Of a DNA stretch of 64,000 nt, positions 18,749 through 26,245 are shown one piece after another; position 1 is the stretch's first letter; each line of letters opens with the position of its first letter. This DNA is from Luteibacter sp. Sphag1AF. Its GTDB lineage: Bacteria > Pseudomonadota > Gammaproteobacteria > Xanthomonadales > Rhodanobacteraceae. The notes below the pieces were generated by a model. It worked only from the letters and a program-made list of their open reading frames with translations. It was not told the origin of the DNA and made no database searches. The position numbers were made by a program, and so were the translations under genes. Location: assembly GCF_014192715.1 (NCBI RefSeq), contig NZ_JACHYH010000006.1:62001-126000 (forward strand), read 5' to 3'.

Positions 18749-20266
18749 TCAGACCACCACCACCGGAATCTTGCCGATGCGCGACTGCCATTCCTTCGGG
18801 CCAGTCTGGTGGACCGACGTACCCTGGCTGTCGACGGCCACGGTCACCGGCATGTCCTGCACGTCGAACTCGTAGATCGCTTCCATGCCCAGGTCTTCAA
18901 AGGCAACGACGCGCGAGGACTTGATGGCCTTGGACACCAGATACGCGGCGCCACCCACGGCCATCAGATACACCGCCTTGTTGTCGCGGATGGCGTCGAT
19001 GGCCAGCGGGCCACGCTCCGCCTTGCCCACCATGCCAAGCAGACCGGTGGTCTCCAGCATCTGCCGGGTGAACTTGTCCATGCGCGTGGCCGTGGTCGGG
19101 CCTGCGGGGCCAACCACTTCATCGCGCACGGGATCGACCGGACCCACGTAGTAGATGAAACGATTGGTGAAATCGACCGGCAGTGACTCACCACGGTTCA
19201 GCATGTCGATCATGCGCTTGTGCGCAGCGTCGCGACCGGTGAGCAGCTTGCCGTTCAGAAGCAGCACTTCACCGGGCTTCCAGCTGGCCACTTCGTCCGG
19301 TGTGACCGTGTTCAGATCGACACGGCGCCCCTTGGAGGAGTCGTAAGTCAGCTTCGGCCAGTCTTCCAGCGACGGCGGATCGAGCGCGACCGGGCCGCTG
19401 CCATCCATGACGAAATGCGCATGGCGGGTGGCCGCGCAATTGGGAATCATGGCAACCGGCAGATTGGCCGCGTGGGTCGGGTAATCCTTGACCTTGATGT
19501 CCAGGACCGTGGTCAGGCCACCCAGGCCCTGCGCACCAATACCCAGCGCGTTGACCTTCTCGTAGATCTCAAGACGCAGCTCTTCGGCGCGATTGGACGG
19601 GCCACGAGCGATGAGGTCGGTGATGTCGATGGGCTCCATCAGCGATTCCTTCGCCAGCAGCATGGCCTTTTCGGCGGTGCCGCCAATGCCGATGCCCAGC
19701 ATGCCCGGCGGGCACCAGCCGGCGCCCATCGTGGGCACGGTCTTGAGCACCCAGTCGACGATGGAGTCGGACGGGTTGAGCATGGCGAACTTCGACTTGG
19801 CTTCCGAACCGCCACCCTTCGCCGCGACGATCACGTCCAGCGTGTCGCCCGGCACCACGGTGATGTTGACCACGGCAGGCGTGTTGTCACGCGTGTTCAT
19901 GCGCTTGCCGGCCGGGTCGGCCAGCACGGACGCGCGCAGCTTGTTGTCCGGATCGTTATAGGCGCGACGGACGCCCTCGTTCACCATGTCCTCCACACTC
20001 ATGGTGGCGTCGTCCCAGCGGACGTTCATGCCGATCTTCAGGAAGACCGTGACGATGCCGGTGTCCTGGCAGATGGGACGGTGGCCTTCGGCACACATGC
20101 GCGAGTTGATGAGAATCTGCGCGATGGCGTCCTTCGCCGCCACGGACTCTTCGCGTTCGTAGGCTGCCGCGAGGTTCCGGATGTAATCGACCGGGTGGTA
20201 ATAGGAGATGTACTGCAGAGCGTCGGCAACGCTCTGGATAAGGTCGTCCTGCTTGATCGAGGTCAT
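18749..20266 (-). CDS. fumA: Class I (4Fe-4S) fumarate hydratase
   Basis: 505 residues from ATG 20266. Class I, oxygen-sensitive fumarase with the alpha and beta parts in one chain. The three cluster ligands are visible: Cys66 (ICQDTG), Cys185 (GAGWCPPG) and Cys277 (IPNCAATRH). The C-terminal beta domain has the GPAGPTTATRMD and FEDLGMEAIYEF blocks. It interconverts fumarate and malate in the TCA cycle. It is a single gene with its own downstream hairpin, divergent from the thioredoxin-like gene. Confidence 0.95.
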   Translation of the reverse strand: MTSIKQDDLIQSVADALQYISYYHPVDYIRNLAAAYEREESVAAKDAIAQILINSRMCAEGHRPICQDTGIVTVFLKIGMNVRWDDATMSVEDMVNEGVRRAYNDPDNKLRASVLADPAGKRMNTRDNTPAVVNITVVPGDTLDVIVAAKGGGSEAKSKFAMLNPSDSIVDWVLKTVPTMGAGWCPPGMLGIGIGGTAEKAMLLAKESLMEPIDITDLIARGPSNRAEELRLEIYEKVNALGIGAQGLGGLTTVLDIKVKDYPTHAANLPVAMIPNCAATRHAHFVMDGSGPVALDPPSLEDWPKLTYDSSKGRRVDLNTVTPDEVASWKPGEVLLLNGKLLTGRDAAHKRMIDMLNRGESLPVDFTNRFIYYVGPVDPVRDEVVGPAGPTTATRMDKFTRQMLETTGLLGMVGKAERGPLAIDAIRDNKAVYLMAVGGAAYLVSKAIKSSRVVAFEDLGMEAIYEFDVQDMPVTVAVDSQGTSVHQTGPKEWQSRIGKIPVVVV

Positions 20267-20536
20267 GGCGCTTGGGCTGGCTCGTGGCGGCTGGCAAAGA
20301 CGGGATTCTACCAAACCCGGCGGGCACGCTGGTTTGCGACGGAGCGGTCATGGGCGCCGCCCAGGGGGAATTTCCCGGAGGCTGAGCCACTTACGGCGTT
20401 TGCGTAAGATGGCCCTGGCGTCGCTCCGGGGCGTTTACGCCAGCGTGGCGCACGGGTTGCCACCATCGGCGCGCCTGCAATCGAATGCCCCGAGCCCCGG
20501 TCTGTGTATCGGAGCCACCCGTACAAGGAATCTTTC

Positions 20537-21502
20537 ATGCGTCGCCTGTTTACCGTTCTGCTTACCGCCGCGACACTGCTGACGGCCGCCATGGCCAGCC
20601 CGCCCGCCCATGCTGTGCAACAAGCGCCCGAATTCGCCGGCATCAGCAACTGGATCAACTCCAAGCCGCTCACCATGCAAAGCCTGCGCGGCAAAGTGGT
20701 GCTGATCGACTTCTGGACCTACTCCTGCATCAACTGCCTGCGCACCCTGCCCCACGTAACGCGCTGGTATGACACGTACAAGGACAAGGGTCTGGTCGTC
20801 ATCGGCGTGCATTCTCCGGAGTTTCCGTTCGAGCAGCAGACCGCCAACGTGAAAGACGCCGTGGCGCGATTCGGCATTCATTACCCCGTGGCACAGGACA
20901 ATGACCTGGCCACGTGGGATGCGTGGGAAAACCGCTTCTGGCCTGCCGAGTATCTGGTAGACCAGCGCGGCAACGTCATCGGACATCACTACGGCGAAGG
21001 CAACTACGCCGAGATGGAAAATGCCATCCGCGTTCTGCTGGGTCTGCCGCGCCTTGAAAAGGCGGTAGAGATGGATAAAGACGCGCCCAACTTCTCAGCC
21101 ATCGGCTCACAGGAAATGTACTTCGGCAGCGACCGCAGCGAATTCAATGCCAGCCCCGAAGGAAGCAAGAACGGCATCCGCGATTTCACTGCACCCGCAC
21201 GCCTGGACATGAACCGCTTCGCGCTCGTGGGACGCTGGGGTGTTGATCGCCAGAACGTCAACCTGATGAATGCCAATGGCGAAATCCGGTTGCACTTCAA
21301 GGCAGCCAAGGTGCACATGGTGGCAAGTGCGATGGAACCGACCACGCTGGAAATTCTGGTAGACGGCAAACCGCAGCCGCCGGTAACCGTACAGAAGAGC
21401 ATGCTGTACACGCTGTACGACAGCAACGACTACAAAGAGCATGTGCTCACGATCCGGATTCCCAAGGCCAATTTCCACGCGTTCACGTTTACGTTTGGGT
21501 AA
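20537..21502 (+). CDS. Exported thioredoxin-like protein (DipZ C-terminal type)
   Basis: 321 residues from ATG 20537 with AAGGA eight bases upstream. A signal peptide (MRRLFTVLLTAATLL..., cleavage near AHA at 26) leads to a redoxin domain with CINC at 64-67 (DFWTYSCINCLRTLP), then a C-terminal beta-rich domain (about 190-321). This matches the periplasmic part of DipZ/CcdA-fusion proteins without the membrane domain. It probably keeps periplasmic thiols reduced or acts in cytochrome maturation; partners are unknown. A good terminator follows at 21545. Confidence 0.9.
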   Translation: MRRLFTVLLTAATLLTAAMASPPAHAVQQAPEFAGISNWINSKPLTMQSLRGKVVLIDFWTYSCINCLRTLPHVTRWYDTYKDKGLVVIGVHSPEFPFEQQTANVKDAVARFGIHYPVAQDNDLATWDAWENRFWPAEYLVDQRGNVIGHHYGEGNYAEMENAIRVLLGLPRLEKAVEMDKDAPNFSAIGSQEMYFGSDRSEFNASPEGSKNGIRDFTAPARLDMNRFALVGRWGVDRQNVNLMNANGEIRLHFKAAKVHMVASAMEPTTLEILVDGKPQPPVTVQKSMLYTLYDSNDYKEHVLTIRIPKANFHAFTFTFG

Positions 21503-21544
21503 ATGGCAGGCGTCGTTTCGGCGCACATTCTGCGAGTGATACGA

Positions 21545-21580
21545 GCCATCCTGCGGCGACGCAGGGTGGCTTTTTCTTTT
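21545..21580 (+). terminator. Rho-independent terminator
   Basis: Eleven-base stem (GCCATCCTGCG with CGCAGGGTGGC, one wobble pair) closed by a GCGA tetraloop of the GNRA type and followed by TTTTTCTTTT. It ends the thioredoxin-like gene and insulates it from the secretion cluster. Confidence 0.9.
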
Positions 21581-21655
21581 TGCGCACAAGCGATGATTGC
21601 AGCCGCTGAGTCTCACTGCATCGCGACATCAAGAAAAATAATTCGGCAACGTTTT

Positions 21656-21669
21656 TCAGACTCGTCTGA
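21656..21669. promoter_or_regulatory. Palindrome upstream of the secretion cluster
   Basis: TCAGACTCGTCTGA, perfect six-base arms around TC, preceded by an A/T-rich stretch (AAGAAAAATAATT). The size fits a dimeric repressor or activator site. No match to a known operator is claimed. Confidence 0.4.
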
Positions 21670-21801
21670 ATGTACCCGTCGCCCAATCCCGGCATGCTCC
21701 TGCTCCGAAACTCATGGAGCAAAAAGCAACGTGGCACGTAGCCAGACAACCCGGGTGGACGTACAACATACATCGCACGTACGGACGCTTCCTGGCGCGC
21801 G

Positions 21802-21836
21802 GTAAGCACGTGCTTACTGCGGCGGTCGACCGCCGC
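21802..21836. promoter_or_regulatory. Two adjacent perfect palindromes upstream of virB7
   Basis: GTAAGCACGTGCTTAC (16 bases, 21802-21817) and GCGGCGGTCGACCGCCGC (18 bases, 21819-21836) are each perfect palindromes and are separated by one base. They lie about 245 bases before virB7 in otherwise gene-free DNA. The arrangement suggests paired operators, but no binding protein is encoded next to them. Confidence 0.45.
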
Positions 21837-21866
21837 CCTCCACGCGCGGCTTCTATCCGCCGCTGC

Positions 21867-21894
21867 TTGTGCAAAAGCGACGGGGGATATGCTC
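21867..21894 (+). promoter_or_regulatory. Candidate sigma70-type promoter for the secretion cluster
   Basis: TTGTGC and TATGCT separated by 16 bases, 30 bases downstream of the double palindrome and about 190 bases before virB7. The match is only moderate. It would leave a long leader before the first gene, which could carry post-transcriptional control. Confidence 0.25.
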
Positions 21895-22080
21895 GAAAGC
21901 ACGCTGAATCTGCTGTTTTCACCGTGTTCTGTTGCCGCTACCGCTGCCTGCCGGCCCCGAGTGCAACGACGCTTTCGGCCAGAACACCTGTCCTTAAAAA
22001 AAACGCCACCACCTCTTCTGGTTGGCCCTGACCCCGGGCCACCGCCCATTAGCCGCTAACGATCCATCGCGAGATTACAT

Positions 22081-22554
22081 GTGAAAACGGACTTTCAAAC
22101 GCACGGGCTTCGCGCCACGACGCTTGCACTCATCGCACTGACTGCCGCATGCAGCGGCCCTTCTGCCCGGGACATCGGCGGCCGATGGCGGCCGGTCAAC
22201 CACTTCGACAAGAGCATTCAGGAAATCCCGCTCTCCTCTGCCTACGTGTACTACGCCGCGCCCACGGATAGCACGTTGAAAACGCTGCTGACCCGATGGG
22301 CAAACGACACAGGTCTCCCACTGACGTACGGATTGCCCTCGGACTTCACCATCCCGGCGGCAGCATCCACCCTCAGAACCACCGATCGCAACGACGCCGC
22401 GGTCCAGATCAGCGGCGTATACGCAGCGCAATACGTCGCCGTGTCCATCAACCACGATTCGATCACAGTCAGTGATGCGCGTGTTTCCGACGCGCCACCG
22501 GAAAACGTGCCCGAAGCTCGCGAGGCTGCCGCCCATGGGGACGCTGCCTCGTGA
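22081..22554 (+). CDS. virB7: VirB7-like outer-membrane lipoprotein with N0 domain
   Basis: 157 residues starting at GTG 22081. A lipoprotein signal ends at Cys24 (LTAAC). The mature part GGRWRPVNHF, then YVYYAAPTDSTLKTLLTRWA and ISGVYAAQYVAVSINHDSITV, has the pattern of the globular N0-like domain found in Xanthomonas VirB7 but not in short VirB7 of Agrobacterium. VirB7 joins VirB9 and VirB10 in the outer-membrane core complex; the N0 domain forms an extra outer ring in that family. It is the first gene of the cluster. Its stop overlaps the GTG start of virB8 by four bases. Confidence 0.88.
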   Translation: MKTDFQTHGLRATTLALIALTAACSGPSARDIGGRWRPVNHFDKSIQEIPLSSAYVYYAAPTDSTLKTLLTRWANDTGLPLTYGLPSDFTIPAAASTLRTTDRNDAAVQISGVYAAQYVAVSINHDSITVSDARVSDAPPENVPEAREAAAHGDAAS

Positions 22555-23408
22555 TACGCAAGAAAAAACTGCGCGGCACCGACGGCGTAGAAGCCGAAGT
22601 ACGCACGTCCACCCAGTTCGAACTGACCATCGCCGACCTCATGCGGAGCAGTGCGAGGCGCGCATGGTGGGTGGCGGTCGGGGCCGTGGGCATGGCACTC
22701 ATCCTGGCGCTGGTGCTTCTCTACGTACTCCCGCTGAAAGAGAAAGTGCCCTATCTCGTCATCGCCGATGCCTACACCGGCACTGCCAACGTGGCGAAAC
22801 TCACCGCCGATGCCACACATCAGCGGGTAGTCACCAGCGATGCCATCAACCGCAGCAATGTGGCGCACTTCGTGCTGGCCCGTGAGTCGTATGACGTGGC
22901 GATGATGAACCTGCGTGACTGGGTGACCGTACTGACCATGTCCTCGTCCAATGTCGTGGCCGCTTACCGTGCGCTACATGCGCCCTCCAACAACCAGGCG
23001 CCTTACAACGTATACGGCGCGGAACGGGCCATCCGCGTGAACATCCTCAGCATCGTGCTGATTGATGGCGAGCCGGGAAAACCACCGGGCGGAGCCACCG
23101 TGCGTTTTCAGCGCCGCATCTACAACAAGCGGACGGGAAGCTCGCAGCCGCTGGATAGCAAGATCGCCACGATGGCGTTTACGTACAAGCCCAACCTCAG
23201 GATGGACGAGAAAAGCCGTATCGAGAATCCCCTCGGCTTTCAGGTCACCAGCTACCGGGTGGACAACGATTTCGCCACGCCTCCGCCGGAAGAAGTCACC
23301 GAGGAAGCGGCGGACGAACAGCCTGCCCCGATCGCCATTGAACACCCGACGCCCGGAGCGGCGCCGGAATCGGCAAACAGTCGCCCCATCGACGAGAGCA
23401 CACGATGA
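22551..23408 (+). CDS. virB8: Type IV secretion inner-membrane protein VirB8
   Basis: 285 residues with a short cytoplasmic N-terminus, one transmembrane segment at about 40-62 and a periplasmic NTF2-like VirB8 domain ending near 245. The closing VirB8 block is visible (GATVRFQRRIYNK, then MAFTYKPNLRMDEKSRIENPLGFQVTSYRVD). A Pro/Glu-rich tail follows. VirB8 is part of the inner-membrane complex. GTG start inside the virB7 stop; ATGA overlap with virB9. Confidence 0.95.
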   Translation: MIRKKKLRGTDGVEAEVRTSTQFELTIADLMRSSARRAWWVAVGAVGMALILALVLLYVLPLKEKVPYLVIADAYTGTANVAKLTADATHQRVVTSDAINRSNVAHFVLARESYDVAMMNLRDWVTVLTMSSSNVVAAYRALHAPSNNQAPYNVYGAERAIRVNILSIVLIDGEPGKPPGGATVRFQRRIYNKRTGSSQPLDSKIATMAFTYKPNLRMDEKSRIENPLGFQVTSYRVDNDFATPPPEEVTEEAADEQPAPIAIEHPTPGAAPESANSRPIDESTR

Positions 23409-24187
23409 AAACGATCACTACTACCAGCATCCTGGCATGGACGGCGATGCTGTGCGAACCCGCCTTCTGCACGACCCAGGCGCAGACGGTGGAAGTCTAC
23501 GAATACCAGGAAAGCCAGATTTATCAGGCAAAAACCGGGCTGGGCATCACCACCCAGATCGACCTTGGCACCACCGAGGCCGTCCTGGACTACAGCACGG
23601 GCTTCAGCACTGGCTGGGACATCACCCGGCGCGACAACGTGTTTTACCTGAAGCCGAGGAACGTGGATGTGGATACGAACCTTCTGATCCGCACGGCCAA
23701 TCACTCGTACATCTTCGAACTCAAGGTAGTCGCCACCGACTGGAAAGACCTGGAATCGGCTCGCCGCAAGGGCGTGCAGTACAAGATCACCTTCACCTAT
23801 CCCCACGAATCGGCCACGCCGCGTACGCCCCCGCCCAAGGCTTTGGACAAGCAGGACCCCACGGCGGGTCTGAACACCAACCTTGCCAAAGACCGCAGCT
23901 ACCACTTCGACTACGACGTGGCAGCGCGCAGGAAGCGGGACAAGTGGCTGGTGCCCACCAACGTCTACGACGATGGCAACTTCACCTACATCCGCATGCC
24001 GGACACGCGCGCCATGCCGTCCGGAGGATTTCCGGCCGTCTTCATGCGTGCACGTCGCAGCGATACCGACGCTGCCGTAAACACCACCGTGCAGGGCTCC
24101 ACCATCGTGGTGCACGGCACCTATCCCTTCCTCGTCATCCGCCACGGCAATGACGTAGTCGGCCTGCGCAGGAACGCAAAGAAATGA
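23405..24187 (+). CDS. virB9: Type IV secretion outer-core protein VirB9
   Basis: 260 residues with a signal peptide (MKTITTTSILAWTAMLCEP..., mature start near TTQAQT). VirB9/CagX features: the N-terminal domain with TQIDLGTTEAVLDYSTGFSTGWDI and the C-terminal beta-sandwich with NYH-type RSYHFDYDV and PTNVYDDGNFTYIRMP, which holds VirB7 and forms the outer-membrane pore wall. It is translationally coupled on both sides by ATGA overlaps with virB8 and virB10. Confidence 0.95.
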   Translation: MKTITTTSILAWTAMLCEPAFCTTQAQTVEVYEYQESQIYQAKTGLGITTQIDLGTTEAVLDYSTGFSTGWDITRRDNVFYLKPRNVDVDTNLLIRTANHSYIFELKVVATDWKDLESARRKGVQYKITFTYPHESATPRTPPPKALDKQDPTAGLNTNLAKDRSYHFDYDVAARRKRDKWLVPTNVYDDGNFTYIRMPDTRAMPSGGFPAVFMRARRSDTDAAVNTTVQGSTIVVHGTYPFLVIRHGNDVVGLRRNAKK

Positions 24188-25431
24188 CCCATACCGATAC
24201 GCCTGATGCCAGCAAGAGCGAGCCCGCAGCCGCTCCCGAGAACATGTCTTCCCCGAACGACAAGGCATCCCCTGACAACGCCTACGGAACTGGCAAGAAG
24301 GGAAGCCATGCCCCTTCTCTTCCCGAAAGCGAATTCGTCGGTGAAGACAGCGCCGCCAAGAACAAGAAAAGCCTCAACGCCAGCGCGATGCTTTGCCTGT
24401 TCGCCGTGGTGGCGCTGCTGGGGACCGTGGCGGGGATGACGATCTTCAGCAGCAGCCAGTCAAATGCCGACAAGGAGCCAGTTCGGGAAGAAACGGTCAC
24501 CGTGGATGCGCCCCCGGTGACAGATTACCCCAGGCAGCGGCCGCCTTCGCCAGGCTCGACGGAGTCGCCCGGAAGCGTATATGCCAAGACAGCGGCCATC
24601 ATGCTCTCCGAGGCCAACTCGCTCTCGCCGAACGGCGCAGGCGATGCAGACGCATCGGCCTCGTCGCCGCAGGGCCCGTCGCTGATGGAGCGCCGGATGA
24701 TGGGCCAGGACAGCTTCTTCGCCTCGCCAACCGGACAGCTCGCTGGAACAGGCCTGCCCGACATGACAGGCGTGCCCATGCCGCCGGCTGGCTTCGCCGG
24801 CCCCACCGAGGACAACAAGCCGACTTCTGCCATGCCTCTGGAACGCGCCGATGCGTTGCTGGTACGCGGCACATTCATCCGTTGCGTACTGCAAACGCGC
24901 ATCATCACCGACATCCCCGGTTTCACCTCGTGCGTGGTCAACGAACCGGTCTATTCGTTCAACGGACAGCGCCTGCTCGTTCCAAAAGGCTCCCGTGTCA
25001 TGGGCAAGTACGGTTCGGAGCCCAATGGGGCCCGGGTCGCGGTTATCTGGGACCGCGTGGTTACGCCCACAGGTATCGACGTGAACATGGCCAGCCCCGG
25101 CGTAGACAACCTGGGCGGTGCGGGTCATCCCGGTCTTTACCGTGCGCATTGGGGAAGTCGCATCGGTGCGGCGATGCTCATCAGCCTGCTCAGCGATGCC
25201 TTCAAATATGCGGCAGCTGAGCACGGCCCGCCGGAGAGCACGGTCAGTAACGGCGTCGTCACCCAAACCCCGTTTCAGAGCAACACCGCCGACACCGTGC
25301 AGGACATTGCCGGACAAGCCGTTCGCAAAAGCGCCAATCGCCCGGCCACCGTCACGATCAACCAGGGCTCCATCGTCAGCATTTACGTAGCACGCGACAT
25401 CGACTTCAGCGGCGTCATCGCCCGCCTCTGA
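24184..25431 (+). CDS. virB10: Type IV secretion channel protein VirB10
   Basis: 415 residues. Cytoplasmic N-terminus, one transmembrane helix at about 66-88, a Pro-rich periplasmic linker (RQRPPSPGSTESPGS) and a C-terminal TrbI/VirB10 domain from about 225 with LVRGTFIRCVLQTRII, VPKGSRVMGKY and NQGSIVSIYVARDIDFSGV. It spans both membranes and links inner and outer complexes. It ends 91 bases before virB2. In Xanthomonas virB11 and virB1 stand at this point, but no ORF for either is present. Confidence 0.95.
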   Translation: MTHTDTPDASKSEPAAAPENMSSPNDKASPDNAYGTGKKGSHAPSLPESEFVGEDSAAKNKKSLNASAMLCLFAVVALLGTVAGMTIFSSSQSNADKEPVREETVTVDAPPVTDYPRQRPPSPGSTESPGSVYAKTAAIMLSEANSLSPNGAGDADASASSPQGPSLMERRMMGQDSFFASPTGQLAGTGLPDMTGVPMPPAGFAGPTEDNKPTSAMPLERADALLVRGTFIRCVLQTRIITDIPGFTSCVVNEPVYSFNGQRLLVPKGSRVMGKYGSEPNGARVAVIWDRVVTPTGIDVNMASPGVDNLGGAGHPGLYRAHWGSRIGAAMLISLLSDAFKYAAAEHGPPESTVSNGVVTQTPFQSNTADTVQDIAGQAVRKSANRPATVTINQGSIVSIYVARDIDFSGVIARL

Positions 25432-25522
25432 CGTCACTCCTCAATTCAAGCCATACCCGTCGGAAGCCCGCGAGGGCAGCCGCCGACCTCCTGCAACCTG
25501 ATTTCTCACCAAGGACTCCGAC

Positions 25523-25915
25523 ATGGACGCCAACCGCATGCCCCACCCGCCCGTTGAACCCGGCCTCGACCTCAGCCGAATCCTCTGCACTGCTCTCCTG
25601 CTTCTTGCAGTCACAACGTTTTCCGACCCGCTGCTGGCTCAGGAATTCGCGGGCGCGGATACCAAAGTGTGCGGCTTCTTCAAGAGCATCAACGGCCTTT
25701 TGAACATGGCGTCCATCGCCGTGGTCACGGTAGCCATCGTCTTCTCGGGCTATCAGATCGCCTTCGCGCACAAACGCGTGGGTGATGTCGCCCCCATTCT
25801 GATCGGGGGCGTGCTGGTCGGCGCAGCGACGCAGGTCGCCAGCATGATCGTCGGCGACACCGGGCAAACGTCCTGCACTGCGCTGGTGATGCAAGCGGCA
25901 GGCCTCTATGCGTAA
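25523..25915 (+). CDS. virB2: VirB2-like major pilin/channel subunit
   Basis: 130 residues with a long leader (about 1-41, signal cleavage near LLAQEFA) and two hydrophobic helices at about 62-80 (MASIAVVTVAIVFSGYQIAF) and 90-110 (APILIGGVLVGAATQVASMIV), the VirB2/TrbC layout. Two cysteines (KVCGF and TSCTA) flank the helices and could form a disulfide. There is an AAGGA site 11 bases upstream of the ATG. It overlaps virB3 by eight bases. Confidence 0.85.
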   Translation: MDANRMPHPPVEPGLDLSRILCTALLLLAVTTFSDPLLAQEFAGADTKVCGFFKSINGLLNMASIAVVTVAIVFSGYQIAFAHKRVGDVAPILIGGVLVGAATQVASMIVGDTGQTSCTALVMQAAGLYA

Positions 25916-26216
25916 GGACACTCTCTTCCGCGGCTGCACGCGGCCGGCCATGTTTCTTGGTGTCCCACAGATGCCGTTCTTCATCGGCGCGGGATTCTGG
26001 CTCATCGCCGCGATGTATCTGAACATGCTGTTTCTCATCGGCATTCCGCCAACGATTTTCGTCATGCGGCAGATGGCGCGCCGCGACGAAATGATCTTCC
26101 GGCTGCTCGGCCTGCGCCTGCAATTTCGCTTGCGTACGCGAAACATCGCCGCGCACGGGGGTATCTGGGCGTTCACGCCCAACGCTTATCGCGACACCTC
26201 GCGCCGCGTGAGCTGA
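25908..26216 (+). CDS. virB3: Type IV secretion protein VirB3
   Basis: 102 residues. It opens with the family-typical LFRGCTRPAMFLGVPQMPF, followed by two hydrophobic segments (about 25-57) and a basic C-terminus (LRLQFRLRTRN). VirB3 is a small inner-membrane partner of VirB4. The position between virB2 and virB4 agrees. Confidence 0.9.
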   Translation: MRKDTLFRGCTRPAMFLGVPQMPFFIGAGFWLIAAMYLNMLFLIGIPPTIFVMRQMARRDEMIFRLLGLRLQFRLRTRNIAAHGGIWAFTPNAYRDTSRRVS

Positions 26217-26245
26217 TAGCTACACCTCGCCACCTTTCCTACTTC

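Larger units (their letters stand above)
21503..22080. other. Gene-free region before the type IV secretion cluster
   Basis: About 580 bases with a terminator, three perfect palindromes and a weak promoter (listed separately), a run of eight A at about 21996-22003, and a short stem TGGCCC/GGGCCA at 22023-22041, about 40 bases before virB7. The 105-codon ORF at 21714-22031 has no ribosome site or recognisable product. I take the region as the control region of the cluster. Confidence 0.6.

Noticed and set aside
21714-22031. A 105-codon ORF in the gene-free region before virB7
   Set aside because: No ribosome binding site, no recognisable domain, and unlikely composition (many Arg, Cys, His). 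The palindromes and terminator argue for a control region.
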